A stretch of 64,000 bases of DNA from Chitinophaga sp. H8 (GTDB lineage: Bacteria; Bacteroidota; Bacteroidia; Chitinophagales; Chitinophagaceae): contig NZ_JBEXAC010000002.1 of assembly GCF_040567655.1 (NCBI RefSeq), positions 3,156,631-3,220,630 on the forward strand, read 5' to 3'. The notes under the pieces were generated by a model. That model had not been told where the DNA came from. It saw nothing but the letters and a program-made list of their open reading frames with translations, and searched no databases. Positions within the stretch are counted from its first letter, which is position 1, and every line of letters starts with the position of its first letter. A program made the position numbers and the translations under genes. Positions 25,457-35,946 of this stretch are shown here, piece after piece.

Positions 25457-25939
25457 ATGAGTTTTTATCCGTCATTAGGTTATCTGGTATTTGGCAGCCG
25501 TTTAAGGAGGTTAAGTGAATACTTTCTTATGGAGGTGAATAAGGTATATGAACAGGCGGGTATTGCCTTTGATGCCAGCTGGTTTCCCGTATTTTATGTA
25601 TTGTCCAGGGAACAATCTGTGCCTATGACAGATATTGCCACTCAGCTGGAAGTATCCCATTCCGCTGTTAGCCAGCTGGTCACCAACCTGAAGAAAAAAG
25701 GTCTGGTCAAGACAGCACCCTGTAAGGAAGATGGCCGCAGACAATTAGTTGCTTTTACGAAAAAAGGGGAGGAGCTGTTGCATCAGATACAGCCTGTATG
25801 GGAAGCGATTACCACTGCCATGACACAGCTTGTAACAGCAAACAAACAGAGTCAGCAAATACTGGAGGCAATAGCGCAGGTAGAAAGGGCGGTGCAGGAA
25901 ACCCCTCTTTCGGAACGTATTATCTCCGCCATAAAATAA
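25457..25939 (+). CDS. MarR family transcriptional regulator, candidate regulator of the hut operon
   Basis: A 160-residue winged-helix regulator. The DNA-binding part is around residues 55-100: PMTDIATQLEVSHSAVSQLVTNLKKKGLV is the helix-turn-helix, and CKEDGRRQLVAFTKKG the wing, with the family DxR. It is the first gene of the run marR-hutH-hutU-hutI-hutG, 43 bp before hutH, on the same strand. Twin palindromes lie in its upstream region, which suggests autoregulation and control of histidine use. Better-studied hut systems use HutC, HutR or HutP instead. Confidence 0.88.
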   Translation: MSFYPSLGYLVFGSRLRRLSEYFLMEVNKVYEQAGIAFDASWFPVFYVLSREQSVPMTDIATQLEVSHSAVSQLVTNLKKKGLVKTAPCKEDGRRQLVAFTKKGEELLHQIQPVWEAITTAMTQLVTANKQSQQILEAIAQVERAVQETPLSERIISAIK

Positions 25940-25982
25940 AGAGCATCATACACCAAAACAATCTTTTTAACGAACCCACCAT

Positions 25983-27551
25983 ATGAGCAAGATTTTTAAA
26001 TATGGTATAGACCAGCTTACAGTAGGTAAGGCATTGGATATTGCTGCCGGGAAGCTAAAGGGCGTACTGGTACCTGAAGTCATTACCAAAGTACGGGCCA
26101 GTAATGGTTATGTACAAACCATTGTAGCCAGCCATACTACCGTATATGGCATTAATACCGGCTTTGGGCCATTGTGTGATACCAAAATATCAGAGGATGA
26201 TACCCGTGCATTACAGTACAATATATTGCAAAGCCACAGTGTAGGCGTAGGGGATAATATTCCGGAAGAAATTGCCCGTATAATGATGATTACCAAAGTA
26301 CAGGCCCTGGCACAGGGGTATTCCGGTGTGGCATTGTCTACGCTGGAGCGTATCATCTGGCATATAGAAGCGCGTATCACTCCTTTGGTACCGGAGAAAG
26401 GTTCTGTTGGAGCTTCCGGTGATCTCGCGCCATTATCTCATTTGTTCCTGCCATTAATAGGCCTTGGCCATGTGTGGTACAAAGGACAAAAGACACCCAT
26501 GGAGGTTGTACTGCAACAGGAAGGAATAGCGCCAGTAGTCCTGGGGCCCAAAGAAGGACTTGCACTTATTAACGGTACACAGTTTATCCTGGCATTTGCA
26601 GTGAAGGCAGTACAACGTTTGTATAACGCCCTGGAAGCAGCAGATGTAATAGGTGCCATGTCGCTGGAAGGGCTGATGGGTACTGCCAAACCCTTTGATC
26701 CCCGGTTACATGCCATCCGCCCGTATGCGGGTAATCAGCTGGTCGCACACCGTCTGAAAGCATTGGTAGACGGATCAGCGATTATGGCTTCTCATGCTGA
26801 TTGCGGGCGTGTACAGGACCCATATTCCCTGCGTTGTATGCCTCAGGTGCATGGTGCTTCCAGAACAGCCTGGCTGCATTTACTAGAGCTAACAACGATA
26901 GAGCTGAATGCGGTGACAGACAATCCCATCATTTTTAGTGCGGAGGATACGATCAGCGGCGGTAATTTCCACGGACAGCCTATGGCATTGCCGCTGGATT
27001 ATGCTACCATAGCTGCGGCCGAGCTGGGTAATATTGCTGACCGTCGTTGTTATATGATGCTGGAAGGCCGCTATGGATTACCCAAATTATTGATTGAAGA
27101 CGCTGGTCTGAACTCCGGCTTCATGATACCACAGTATACTACTGCAGCATTGGTGACTGAAAACAAAACACTTTGTTTCCCCGCCAGCGCAGATAGCGTG
27201 CCTACCTCTTTAGGACAGGAAGACCACGTATCTATGGGGTCTGTCAGCGGCCGTAAGCTGAACCAGGTAATTGGTAATCTGGAATATATACTGGCTATAG
27301 AATTGTTGTATGCCTCACAGGCACTGGATTTCCGCAGGCCGCTTAAATCCGGCCCGGTATTGGAGGCTTGTCATAATTACGCACGTGAGAAAGTTTCCTT
27401 TGCACAGAAAGACCGCATTTTTGCCAATGACATTCAGGCATTACATGAAATCATCACCAATCAATCTTTTGTGGAAGTAGCCAATGAGGCCGCTGCCCAT
27501 CATCATTTATCTTTAAACGGTATTTATCATGACCAGTTCGGACTTTATTAA
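25983..27551 (+). CDS. hutH: histidine ammonia-lyase
   Basis: It removes ammonia from L-histidine to give urocanate, the first step of histidine degradation. The 522-residue protein carries the Ala144-Ser145-Gly146 triad (in [12 protein letters not shown]) that cyclises into the MIO electrophile, Tyr55 in the [10 protein letters not shown] segment, and the NGTQ and QDPYSLRC segments of the active site. Length is normal for the family. Its 3' end overlaps hutU by 23 bp in another frame, so translation of the two is probably coupled. Confidence 0.96.
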   Translation: MSKIFKYGIDQLTVGKALDIAAGKLKGVLVPEVITKVRASNGYVQTIVASHTTVYGINTGFGPLCDTKISEDDTRALQYNILQSHSVGVGDNIPEEIARIMMITKVQALAQGYSGVALSTLERIIWHIEARITPLVPEKGSVGASGDLAPLSHLFLPLIGLGHVWYKGQKTPMEVVLQQEGIAPVVLGPKEGLALINGTQFILAFAVKAVQRLYNALEAADVIGAMSLEGLMGTAKPFDPRLHAIRPYAGNQLVAHRLKALVDGSAIMASHADCGRVQDPYSLRCMPQVHGASRTAWLHLLELTTIELNAVTDNPIIFSAEDTISGGNFHGQPMALPLDYATIAAAELGNIADRRCYMMLEGRYGLPKLLIEDAGLNSGFMIPQYTTAALVTENKTLCFPASADSVPTSLGQEDHVSMGSVSGRKLNQVIGNLEYILAIELLYASQALDFRRPLKSGPVLEACHNYAREKVSFAQKDRIFANDIQALHEIITNQSFVEVANEAAAHHHLSLNGIYHDQFGLY

Positions 27552-29202
27552 AACCTTTGCAGCGCACCCGCATTATAAAGCGCCTCATGGCACACAATTA
27601 CATGCAAAGTCCTGGCAAACGGAGGCTCCCTTGCGGATGTTATTGAACAACCTGGATGCAGCCGTAGCGGAAAATCCTGAGGAGCTGGTGGTGTATGGGG
27701 GGATTGGTCAGGCTGCGCGTAACAGGGAATCGCTTCAAAAGATCATAGAAATATTACTGGAACTGGACGAAGATCACTCCCTGTTGGTACAGTCCGGCAA
27801 ACCGGTGGGTATTGTACGCACACATCCTCAGGCGCCCCGTGTAATGCTGGCCAACAGCAACCTGGTACCCAAATGGGCTACATGGGAGCATTTTAATGAG
27901 CTGCGCGCCAAAGGCCTCATGATGTATGGGCAGATGACAGCAGGCAGCTGGATTTATATTGGTACACAAGGTATTTTGCAAGGTACCTATGAAACTTTTA
28001 TGGAATGCGGCCGCCAGCATTTCAATGGCAACCTGAGCGGTAAGCTGCTGGTCACTGCAGGTATTGGCGGCATGGGAGGAGCACAGCCACTGGCGGCTAC
28101 CATGGCAGGGGCTGTTTTTCTTGGGGCAGATGTGGACCCCGCGCGTATTCAGAAAAGACTGGATACAAAATATATCGACCGCATGACACATTCTTATGAG
28201 GAAGCCATTCAATGGGTAATGGAAGCCAAAGCTAAAGGAGCAGCATTGTCGGTTGGCCTGGTCAGTGATGCAGGTGATTTGCTTGAAAAATTGCTGAGAG
28301 ATAATATTATCCCGGATATCCTGACAGATCAGACTTCTGCACACGATCCGATTAACGGCTATGTGCCCAATGGTTTGTCGCTGGCAGAAGCGGCTGCATT
28401 GCGTAAAAAGGATGAGGTGGCATATAAACAAAAGTCGTTACAGAGCATGGCCCGTCACGTAGGGCTGATGCTGGCCTTGCAGCGTAAAGGTGCTGTTACT
28501 TTTGACTATGGAAATAACCTGCGGGAGTTTGCAAAAGAAGGGGGAGAACCTGCTGCCTTTGATTTCCCTGGTTTTACGCCAGCGTATATACGGCCTTTAT
28601 TCTGCGAAGGAAAAGGTCCTTTCCGTTGGGTTGCTTTATCCGGTGACCCAGAAGATATTTATACCACGGATCGTGCATTGATGGAAGCTTTTCCTGAAAA
28701 TACCGGACTTATTAACTGGCTGCAGAAGGCACAGCAACAGGTGGCATTCCAGGGATTACCTGCCCGCATCTGCTGGTTGGGATTGGGAGAAAGAGAAAAA
28801 GCAGGGCTCATTTTTAATGAGCTGGTTAGAACAGGAAAAGTAAAAGCACCGATCGTAATTGGCCGTGATCACCTGGATTGTGGCTCTGTGGCTTCCCCTA
28901 ATCGTGAAACCGAAGCGATGAAGGATGGTTCTGATGCTGTAAGCGACTGGACATTACTCAACCTGATGTCCAACACTGCAGGGGGGGCCACCTGGGTATC
29001 TTTTCACCACGGTGGTGGTGTAGGTATGGGATATTCCCAACATGCAGGCATGGTAGTAATCGCAGATGGTACCGACCGTGCTGCTGAATGCCTGAAACGT
29101 GTACTGTTCAACGACCCTGCACTGGGTATTTTCCGCCATGCAGATGCTGGTTATGAAAAAGCACAGGAGATGGGGGAACGATTTGGAATCAACGTCTGGT
29201 AA
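27529..29202 (+). CDS. hutU: urocanate hydratase
   Basis: A 557-residue NAD+-dependent enzyme that converts urocanate to 4-imidazolone-5-propionate. Strong family features are the [10 protein letters not shown] start of the nucleotide region, [22 protein letters not shown], and the catalytic-region cysteine segment [18 protein letters not shown] followed by [15 protein letters not shown]. It begins within the last codons of hutH. It is followed by an AGCT inverted repeat before hutI. Confidence 0.97.
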   Translation: MTSSDFIKTFAAHPHYKAPHGTQLHAKSWQTEAPLRMLLNNLDAAVAENPEELVVYGGIGQAARNRESLQKIIEILLELDEDHSLLVQSGKPVGIVRTHPQAPRVMLANSNLVPKWATWEHFNELRAKGLMMYGQMTAGSWIYIGTQGILQGTYETFMECGRQHFNGNLSGKLLVTAGIGGMGGAQPLAATMAGAVFLGADVDPARIQKRLDTKYIDRMTHSYEEAIQWVMEAKAKGAALSVGLVSDAGDLLEKLLRDNIIPDILTDQTSAHDPINGYVPNGLSLAEAAALRKKDEVAYKQKSLQSMARHVGLMLALQRKGAVTFDYGNNLREFAKEGGEPAAFDFPGFTPAYIRPLFCEGKGPFRWVALSGDPEDIYTTDRALMEAFPENTGLINWLQKAQQQVAFQGLPARICWLGLGEREKAGLIFNELVRTGKVKAPIVIGRDHLDCGSVASPNRETEAMKDGSDAVSDWTLLNLMSNTAGGATWVSFHHGGGVGMGYSQHAGMVVIADGTDRAAECLKRVLFNDPALGIFRHADAGYEKAQEMGERFGINVW

Positions 29203-29203
29203 T

Positions 29204-29310
29204 AAGCTGTTAGCTATTAGGGTGCGTTATGTGCCTGACCGATAAAAGCAAAGAACTCATTTTTTCATTGCCTGCAGCTAAAAGCTAACGGCTAAAAGCT
29301 AGAAGCTAAT
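29204..29310. repeat. TTAGC/AGCT inverted repeat between hutU and hutI
   Basis: The left part holds AGCTGTTAGCT (29205-29215), which pairs with AGCTAACGGCT (29283-29293) with one G-U. The right part carries four AGCT-type units spaced by 8-10 bp. The left edge touches the hutU stop codon and the right edge touches the hutI ATG at 29311. It is the same family as the element at 4861. Confidence 0.72.
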
Positions 29311-30534
29311 ATGCTATTGATAGGACCTTTCAGTCAGATATTGCCTATGGTGGATTTGCCCCATAAGGGCGCTATAGCAGATGAGCAATTGCCGGTGATT
29401 GCAGGAGGTGGAATTGTGGTAGACAGGGGTAGGATTGTCACAACAGGCTTGTTTAAAAGCCTGCGGGAAGCATATCCTGCTTGTGAAGTTTGTTTTATAG
29501 ATAAGCCAATGGTACTGTTACCAGGGTTTATTGATTGCCACACCCACATTTGTTTTGATGGTAACCGCAGCAGGGACTATGCCATGCGTATTGCGGGTAA
29601 AACTTATCTGGAGATTGCCCGTGCAGGTGGCGGTATATGGGATTCCGTTACCAAAACCCGGTTGGCAGATGAAGATACTTTATTGGCTGGCCTCGTGGAA
29701 AGGGCTAACCGCCACCTGAAAGAGGGCGTGACTACCATTGAAGTGAAGAGTGGATATGGGTTGAATATGGATGGCGAGCTGAAGATGTTGCGTACAATAC
29801 AGGCAGCTGCTGCGCAAACAAAGGCCAGCCTTATTCCTACGTGTCTGGCAGCACATATGAAACCAAAAGATTTCACGGGTACCGAAAAGGATTATCTGGA
29901 TTGGATTTTAAAGGAATTACTACCGGTAGTCAAACAGGAAAGGTTATCTGACCGGGTAGATATTTTTGTAGAAGAAACCGCATTTGCTGCGGGGGATGCA
30001 TTAGCATTTTTGCAAGCGGCGCACCAGATGGGATTGGCAGCTACTGTTCATGCCGACCAGTTTAGTACAGGCGGTACAGCAGTAGCGGTTGCCGCTGGTG
30101 CCCTCTCTGCCGATCATCTGGAAGCCAGTGGCGAAAAAGAAATTGCTTTGCTGGCTGCAGCAGATACGGTAGCGGTAGTATTACCTGGCGCTTCTTTAGG
30201 CCTGGGGATGCAGTATGCACCTGCCAGAAAGTTATTGGATGCCGGCGCCAGTGTTGCTATTGCAAGTGACTGGAATCCTGGATCTGCCCCAATGGGCGAC
30301 TTGCTGGTACAGGCTGCTGTAATCAGTGCAGCAGAAAAATTATCTACCGCAGAAGTATTGACTGGACTTACTACCCGTGCAGCAGCAGCATTGCAGTTAT
30401 CTGAAACAGCCGGATTAAAAAATGGGTACGTGGCGGATATGCAGGCTTATCCTACACCTGATTACCGGGATATCCTTTATTTTCAGGGCAAGATGAAGCC
30501 TGCCATGGTTTGGAAAAGAGGTGTTCTGATCTAA
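29311..30534 (+). CDS. hutI: imidazolonepropionase
   Basis: It hydrolyses 4-imidazolone-5-propionate to N-formimidoyl-L-glutamate. The 407-residue amidohydrolase has the metal motif FIDCHTHICFDG (near residue 73), the VHADQF histidine, the SADHLE histidine and the ASDWNPGSAP aspartate, in the family order. It is third of the enzymes in the hut run, separated from hutU by 108 bp filled with an inverted repeat that reaches its start codon, and 10 bp before hutG. Confidence 0.95.
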   Translation: MLLIGPFSQILPMVDLPHKGAIADEQLPVIAGGGIVVDRGRIVTTGLFKSLREAYPACEVCFIDKPMVLLPGFIDCHTHICFDGNRSRDYAMRIAGKTYLEIARAGGGIWDSVTKTRLADEDTLLAGLVERANRHLKEGVTTIEVKSGYGLNMDGELKMLRTIQAAAAQTKASLIPTCLAAHMKPKDFTGTEKDYLDWILKELLPVVKQERLSDRVDIFVEETAFAAGDALAFLQAAHQMGLAATVHADQFSTGGTAVAVAAGALSADHLEASGEKEIALLAAADTVAVVLPGASLGLGMQYAPARKLLDAGASVAIASDWNPGSAPMGDLLVQAAVISAAEKLSTAEVLTGLTTRAAAALQLSETAGLKNGYVADMQAYPTPDYRDILYFQGKMKPAMVWKRGVLI

Positions 30535-30544
30535 TTATTGCAGT

Positions 30545-31546
30545 ATGATAACAGCAGCATTTTACACAGCACCGGCAACCGGTGCGTGGGCTGGCAGGGT
30601 AGATGGAACTGCGGCCGACCTTTTAAGATGGCATCAGGTGATCAAACCGGTGGATCTGCTGACAGAAAAGCTCCCTGCATTATCTGCCGGGCAAAAAGGT
30701 ATTGTTTTCCTGGGGTTTGCCAGTGATGAGGGCGTACGTCGTAATAAAGGCAGGGTAGGGGCTGCCGCTGGCCCGCTGGCTTTGCGTAAGGCCTGTGCTA
30801 ATTTTCCGGTTCATTTTGAAGAACAGCTGCTCCTATTGGATGGGGGAGATGTCATCTGTCAGGGCACCAGCCTGGAAGAGGCACAGGAAACACTTACTGT
30901 TGCGGTCACGGGCATCCTGACGGCGGGATATTTACCTATGCTATTAGGTGGAGGCCATGAAATCACGTATGGTCATGCACGTGCCATCAGCCAATATGCT
31001 GCACAACAGGGGAAGACTGTAGGCTTTATTAATTTTGACGCTCATTTTGATATCCGTATCCCCGGTACAGAAGGGCCGAGCTCAGGTACAGGGTTCTGGC
31101 AGCTGTGGCAGAACAGCCTGCAGTTGAAACAACCTTTTCATTACCTGGCATTAGGGATACAGCAAATGGGGAATACCCGGCAATTGTTTGAGCTGGCAAC
31201 AGCCGCCGGAGCTACATACGTAAGTGCAGATGCTTTTCATTTGCAGGATAAAACGGCACTGTCGGCCGAAATAGCCCACTTCCTTGCAAGTGTGGATCAC
31301 GTATATTTAACTACCTGCATGGATGTGTTTGCAGCTCCCTTTGCCCCAGGGGTGAGCGCTACCGCTTTTAATGGGATTATGCCCGGCGGGCTTTTTCTGG
31401 AGTGCTATAGAAATATACTGCAAAGTGGTAAGGTCCGTGGAATAGATGTGGCCGAGTTAAATCCATCACTGGATATCGATAATCGTACCGCTAAGCTGGG
31501 GGCTGCTATTATATTTGAAGCGGTGCAGGCTTATCACGCGCTATAA
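30545..31546 (+). CDS. hutG: formimidoylglutamase
   Basis: An arginase-fold enzyme of 333 residues that hydrolyses formimidoylglutamate to glutamate and formamide, ending the pathway. Metal-binding motifs are GGGHEITYGHA and NFDAHFDIR (DxHxD). The third expected motif, usually SxDxD, reads TTCMDVF, so the first aspartate is a cysteine (codon 31316-31318). I do not know whether this is normal for the Bacteroidota branch. APGVSA follows as expected. The 3' end overlaps the convergent CHAD gene by 6 bp. Confidence 0.92.
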   Translation: MITAAFYTAPATGAWAGRVDGTAADLLRWHQVIKPVDLLTEKLPALSAGQKGIVFLGFASDEGVRRNKGRVGAAAGPLALRKACANFPVHFEEQLLLLDGGDVICQGTSLEEAQETLTVAVTGILTAGYLPMLLGGGHEITYGHARAISQYAAQQGKTVGFINFDAHFDIRIPGTEGPSSGTGFWQLWQNSLQLKQPFHYLALGIQQMGNTRQLFELATAAGATYVSADAFHLQDKTALSAEIAHFLASVDHVYLTTCMDVFAAPFAPGVSATAFNGIMPGGLFLECYRNILQSGKVRGIDVAELNPSLDIDNRTAKLGAAIIFEAVQAYHAL

Positions 31547-32395
31547 TCTCTTAATTCGCGCAGCCGTTATGTAAAAAGCGGGCACCTTTTGCATTAAAGC
31601 AGTGCAGCCATCCAGGTATTTGCGGCAATCGGCAGCTACCTGCTTTACCAGCCCGGTAGTAGCCGTGGAAATAGCTATCTTTTCTTTTCTGGCCAGTTGT
31701 ATACTATGTTTTATAAACAATAACAGCTCATGATGGTCATGCCACTTGCCCAGCAACTCCCCCATTTTTTTTGTTAAAGCGTGTAAGGCGGCTTCATTGA
31801 TCTTATCCGGCAGATGTGTATGGAGGATGTGGAGCTGGAAATGTAGCCGTTTTGCTTTTTTTCTTAAGCTATGCCATGCTTCATGCGGGGCATTGCGGGG
31901 AGGGACGATAAGATCCTCATATTGCTGCTGCAGGTAAGCTACCATCTCTGCCGTGGCTTTTGTATGCTTATGATGTTGCTTATTTAACTGTAGTTTTTCA
32001 GGCAGCTGTTCCGGTAGTTTCGCCGGTATACGGGCTACGGTTTCCTGTAATTGTGCGGTGGCTAATGCCTGGTTATTACGAAGCAGCAACCGCAGTAAAG
32101 GATAGCCTGTTTTAAATTGTTGCTCATAACCCTTCAGCAGGCTGGATTGTAATTGTAAGTCCCGCAGATGACCAGCGGCATCCTGCAATAGCTTTAATGT
32201 TTTCAATGTTTTTTTTAGCTCAAAGGAATAACCCGGCAAGTGTGCCACCAGGGTAAAGAGCGCCCTTATTTTTTTTACGCTTACCCGGAGTGTATGAATG
32301 GCCTTTTCATTGGAAGTGGCTGTTAATGCGGGTATAGCATCCGCAACAGACTGGCATTGTTCCGATAAATAGTCGTGTAATACCTGATGTAGCAT
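31541..32395 (-). CDS. CHAD domain protein
   Basis: A 284-residue, strongly helical and basic protein with the conserved histidine motif of CHAD domains, IHTLRVSVKKIRALF (about residues 33-47), and a second HSLRKKAKRLHFQLH segment near residue 170. CHAD domains bind inorganic polyphosphate and often associate with polyphosphate granules. No CYTH/triphosphatase domain is fused or adjacent. It runs convergent to hutG and ends inside its last codons. Confidence 0.87.
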   Translation of the reverse strand: MLHQVLHDYLSEQCQSVADAIPALTATSNEKAIHTLRVSVKKIRALFTLVAHLPGYSFELKKTLKTLKLLQDAAGHLRDLQLQSSLLKGYEQQFKTGYPLLRLLLRNNQALATAQLQETVARIPAKLPEQLPEKLQLNKQHHKHTKATAEMVAYLQQQYEDLIVPPRNAPHEAWHSLRKKAKRLHFQLHILHTHLPDKINEAALHALTKKMGELLGKWHDHHELLLFIKHSIQLARKEKIAISTATTGLVKQVAADCRKYLDGCTALMQKVPAFYITAARIKRL

Positions 32396-32554
32396 ATAGG
32401 AGCTTTAAAACATAAGGGGCTGTATTAAAGTTACAAAGAAATCCGTGGTGGTTATCAAATGACAGAATTGGTTAACATATTATAAAATCAGTAGTATAAC
32501 TGATTTTGGGAGTCAGAATTTTTCATAAGTTTGGGCCTCAAAAACACACAAGTC

Positions 32555-33154
32555 ATGAAATTAATCCCAAAAGTACTGGCTGGCCTTGCGCTGATGGCAC
32601 TGGTACTTCCTGCATCTGCCCAGCGCATTAAATTAACCGACGGCAGCCTTGCTGAGCTGAAAGGTGAAACTAAAATCAATACCGAATTTACCTATGATCA
32701 CATGAAAGTAGGGAAATTTGATTCCGAAGAGGAATACATTCAAAAGAAAACAGCAGAGTACAATAAGAAAGAACCCGGTAAGGGAGATACCTGGGCAAAA
32801 GCCTGGGTAAGTGATCGTGCAGGGCGTTTTGAGCCTAAGTTTAACCAGCTGTTTACTGACAACAGTGGTGGGATAACGGCTGGCAATGAACCTGCTGCAA
32901 AGTATACCCTCATTTTTAAAACAGCTTTCACGGAGCCTGGTTTTAATGTGGGAGTATGGCGCCAGAATGCAGAAATGGATGGGGAAGCCTGGATTGTAGA
33001 AACAGCCAATAAAGAAAAGGTGGTAGCTAAGTTGTCTGTAAATGATGCCAAAGGCCGTTTAATGGGATTCGACTTTGATACCGGTTTGCGTATTCAGGAA
33101 GCTTATGCGGATGCTGCCAAGGCGCTCGCTAAATACATCAGAAAACAACTTTAG
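32555..33154 (+). CDS. secreted protein of unknown function
   Basis: I do not recognise the family. Started at MKLIPKVLAG, it has a clear signal peptide (cut after PASAQ, about residue 21) and a ~180-residue mature part rich in lysine and glutamate, with a tryptophan-containing central segment (VGVWRQNAEMDGEAWIVE) that reads as beta strands. The C-terminus (YADAAKALAKYIRKQL) looks helical. An upstream in-frame start at 32531 would place eight residues before the signal peptide and is less likely. It ends at a strong terminator shared with purU. Confidence 0.7.
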   Translation: MKLIPKVLAGLALMALVLPASAQRIKLTDGSLAELKGETKINTEFTYDHMKVGKFDSEEEYIQKKTAEYNKKEPGKGDTWAKAWVSDRAGRFEPKFNQLFTDNSGGITAGNEPAAKYTLIFKTAFTEPGFNVGVWRQNAEMDGEAWIVETANKEKVVAKLSVNDAKGRLMGFDFDTGLRIQEAYADAAKALAKYIRKQL

Positions 33155-33155
33155 T

Positions 33156-33208
33156 ATAAAATACAGGGAACAGTTCAAGGCATTGCCCCGCTGTTCCCTG
33201 TATTTTAT
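33156..33208. terminator. bidirectional terminator between the 32555 gene and purU
   Basis: An exact 18-bp stem, ATAAAATACAGGGAACAG (33156-33173) with its complement (33191-33208), encloses a 17-nt loop. A/T-rich ends on both sides can serve as T-runs for either strand between two convergent genes. Confidence 0.85.
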
Positions 33209-33223
33209 CAGGTATGCTGCTGC

Positions 33224-34093
33224 TTAAAATACAATTGTTTTGTTGCCATGAATGATTACCCGGTCATCTATATGGGCTTTCACAGCCCTGGTAAGCACCT
33301 GCCTTTCTATATCCCGCCCCAACATTACCAGATCGTTTACTGATTGCTTATGGCTTACCCTGGCCACATCCTGTTCAATGATGGGGCCTTCATCCAGTTC
33401 ATTGGTAACATAATGTGCTGTGGCGCCAATCAGTTTTACCCCCCTGTTATAGGCATTCAGGTAAGGCCGGGCGCCGGCAAAGGCTGGCAGGAAGGAGTGG
33501 TGTATATTAATGATCCTGCCGGGAAAAGTGCTGACGAAAGCAGGGGAGAGGATCTGCATATATCTTGCCAGTACGATAAAATCCGTTTGATGGGAATGCA
33601 TCAGCCGGATCACTTCTGCTTCCTGTGCCTTTTTATCCGCAGGATTTACCGGCAGATAGTGAAATGGAATATCAAAATCCATTGTTATTTTCTGCAGGTC
33701 CGGATGATTGGAAATGATAAACGGGATATCTGCTTCCAGTTCTCCACTACGCCAGCGCCACAACAGTTCCATCAAACAATGATCATATTTGGATACCATG
33801 ATGGCCATACGTTTGCGGCGGTGGATATAGTCAATACGCCACTCCATCTGCAATGGCCCGGCTACCTGTTCCTGAAAGGATGCTTCCAGTTGCTGTACCG
33901 TAATTTCACAGCCCTCCAGCTGAAACTCCATCCGCATAAAAAACAGCCCTTCCCTGGGATCAGTGCTGTGCTGGCTGGCATCCAGGATATTAGCCCCCAA
34001 TGTATATAAGTATTGAGAAACTCCCGCAACAATGCCTGGCCGGTCCGGACATAAAATCAATAATCTCCCAGTAATGCCTGAATGATGATACAT
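33224..34093 (-). CDS. purU: formyltetrahydrofolate deformylase
   Basis: It releases formate from 10-formyl-THF. The 289-residue protein has an N-terminal ACT domain (LLILCPDRPGIVAGVSQYL) and a C-terminal formyl-transferase fold with the catalytic asparagine/histidine region NIHHSFLPAF and the aspartate in DEGPIIEQD. Length and order match PurU. The gene converges on the secreted-protein gene at 32555. No functional link to the hut genes is needed, because that pathway here yields formamide. Confidence 0.95.
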   Translation of the reverse strand: MYHHSGITGRLLILCPDRPGIVAGVSQYLYTLGANILDASQHSTDPREGLFFMRMEFQLEGCEITVQQLEASFQEQVAGPLQMEWRIDYIHRRKRMAIMVSKYDHCLMELLWRWRSGELEADIPFIISNHPDLQKITMDFDIPFHYLPVNPADKKAQEAEVIRLMHSHQTDFIVLARYMQILSPAFVSTFPGRIINIHHSFLPAFAGARPYLNAYNRGVKLIGATAHYVTNELDEGPIIEQDVARVSHKQSVNDLVMLGRDIERQVLTRAVKAHIDDRVIIHGNKTIVF

Positions 34094-34237
34094 GAAATGG
34101 TGTTGTTTTAGGGGGATAAAATACGATATAATCTCTGCGTTTCTTAGCGATCATCCTAAGATTTTAGGATTAATTGTATCATTGCAGGAATAAGCCTGCA
34201 GCAAAGGCAGGGCTGTCGGAATTCTTAAAATGCTGAT

Positions 34238-34729
34238 ATGAAAAAGATAGGGTTGATGTCTGATACACATAGTTATTTACATCCGCAGGTGATGCAATAT
34301 TTTGATAAGGTAGATGAAATATGGCATGCCGGAGATATTGGTGATATCAAAGTGGCAGATGAGCTGGAAGCATTTAAACCCTTCAGGGCAGTTTTTGGAA
34401 ACATTGATGGAAAAGACGTCCGTGTACGGTATCCTGAACAACTCCGGTTTACAATGGAGGGGGTAGCTGTTTTCATGACACATATAGGTGGCTATCCGGG
34501 GAAATATGCTCCCGGAGTAAGAGAGCAGATCAAACAACAACCGCCTAAACTATTTATTTGCGGGCATTCCCATATTTTGAAAGTAATGCCCGATCCGGCT
34601 TTTCAGTTATTGCATATCAATCCAGGTGCCTGCGGGCAACAAGGATGGCATAAAGTAAAGACCCTGGTCCGGTTTGAACTGGAAGCAGGACGTATCCAAC
34701 AGCTGGAAGTCATAGAGCTGCCTAAATAA
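34238..34729 (+). CDS. YfcE-type metallophosphoesterase
   Basis: A 163-residue calcineurin-like phosphoesterase of the small MJ0936/YfcE group. Metal-binding motifs are SDTHSY (Asp9, His11), HAGDIGD, GNIDG, MTHIGG and CGHSHI in normal order and spacing. These enzymes act on phosphodiesters in vitro; the cellular substrate is unclear. It stands alone, divergent from purU. Confidence 0.9.
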   Translation: MKKIGLMSDTHSYLHPQVMQYFDKVDEIWHAGDIGDIKVADELEAFKPFRAVFGNIDGKDVRVRYPEQLRFTMEGVAVFMTHIGGYPGKYAPGVREQIKQQPPKLFICGHSHILKVMPDPAFQLLHINPGACGQQGWHKVKTLVRFELEAGRIQQLEVIELPK

Positions 34730-34814
34730 ATGCCCCGGCAATGTGCATGGTTTTTGCCATTATTAAGTGTTCGTGATGTATCTTGTGTATTGATATACAG
34801 TTGTTTGTAAGCGT

Positions 34815-35861
34815 ATGCAAAAACAAATTTTACTACTTTCGGGAGCTTTATGTGGATTGGTTGCGCCGGTATTGGGGCAAAAAATGCCCAAATGGTTTGA
34901 AACCATCAATGATTCCAGTTATATAGAAGATCATTCTAAAGATATCACCTTTCGTTTGTACGGTTCCCGTAAGTATACCTATTACGACATTGTAGATACC
35001 AAAAATAAGCGGCAGATAGAATACCGGCCTAATAGTAATTTTAATGTGGGATTTGGGTTTAACTATAAGTTTATTGGTCTTAATTTTGGATTTAACCTGC
35101 CTTTTATTAATGACAATGATGATAAGTTTGGTAAAACTAAATACCTGGACCTCCAGTCTCACTTATATCTACGTAAACTCGTTATTGACTTTTATGGCCA
35201 GTATTACAAGGGGTATTATATGGACAATCCCAGGAAGGTATTAAGTAATTACGACCCTGCAAAGGGACTGCCTTTGCGGCCCGATCTGTATAACCTGGAT
35301 CTGGGACTGAGTGTGCAGTATATCTTCAATGATAGCCGCTTTTCATACAGGGCAGCTTACCTGCAAAATGAATATCAGAAAAAAAGTGCTGGCTCTTTTA
35401 TATTGGGAGGAGAGATTTTTGGCGTGAAAATCAAAGCAGACTCTTCCCTGGTTCCCACCAATATTGCAGATGCAAGTTTTTTAAGAGATCAGCATTATTA
35501 CCGTACCGCCATTATCAGTGCTGCCATAAACGCAGGATATGCCTATACGTTTGTTTATAAACAGCACTTCTTTTTAACACTTTCACTTACCGGTGGACTG
35601 GGCGTAAACCACACTAAATTGTATATGGTAGACGGTTATATCAGCAGAGATGGTGGCTGGCAGTTGAATAATACAGTGAGGGCTTCCATTGGCTATAATT
35701 CCAGCCTGTACTTTGCGGGAATCCATTATGTAAGCATGACCACACGTAGTGAAATGCCCATCCCCAACACTTTCCAGACTTTTGGTACGGGCAACTTCCG
35801 GGTGAGCCTCGTGAGAAGATTTGCTTTGAAAGGGCCTATTATCCGCAAATGGAATTTTTAA
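34815..35861 (+). CDS. DUF4421 family outer-membrane-type protein
   Basis: A 348-residue protein with a signal peptide (cut near VLGQ, residue 22). The rest is strands of alternating hydrophobic/aromatic and polar residues (for example NVGFGFNYKFIGLNFGF), the pattern of an outer-membrane beta-barrel, and it matches my memory of DUF4421 proteins of Bacteroidota. It ends with a phenylalanine (KWNF), as outer-membrane barrels often do. Function is unknown. It is followed by a strong terminator. Confidence 0.78.
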   Translation: MQKQILLLSGALCGLVAPVLGQKMPKWFETINDSSYIEDHSKDITFRLYGSRKYTYYDIVDTKNKRQIEYRPNSNFNVGFGFNYKFIGLNFGFNLPFINDNDDKFGKTKYLDLQSHLYLRKLVIDFYGQYYKGYYMDNPRKVLSNYDPAKGLPLRPDLYNLDLGLSVQYIFNDSRFSYRAAYLQNEYQKKSAGSFILGGEIFGVKIKADSSLVPTNIADASFLRDQHYYRTAIISAAINAGYAYTFVYKQHFFLTLSLTGGLGVNHTKLYMVDGYISRDGGWQLNNTVRASIGYNSSLYFAGIHYVSMTTRSEMPIPNTFQTFGTGNFRVSLVRRFALKGPIIRKWNF

Positions 35862-35894
35862 ACAGGTAGTGACTTTGCTGATCATAAACGGTAT

Positions 35895-35930
35895 AAAAAA
35901 AGGCTGTTCCTCCAGGAACAGCCTTTTTTT
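35895..35930. terminator. bidirectional terminator between the DUF4421 gene and aconitase
   Basis: The stem AAAAAAGGCTGTTCCT pairs with AGGAACAGCCTTTTTT around a 2-base apex, with A-run and T-run on either side, so it works for both convergent genes. Confidence 0.92.
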
Positions 35931-35946
35931 ATTTATTCATCAGGCA

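Noticed and set aside
30545..34093. Functional link between hutG and purU through formate
   Set aside because: HutG of this type yields formamide, not formate, and purU is on the opposite strand and separated by unrelated genes.
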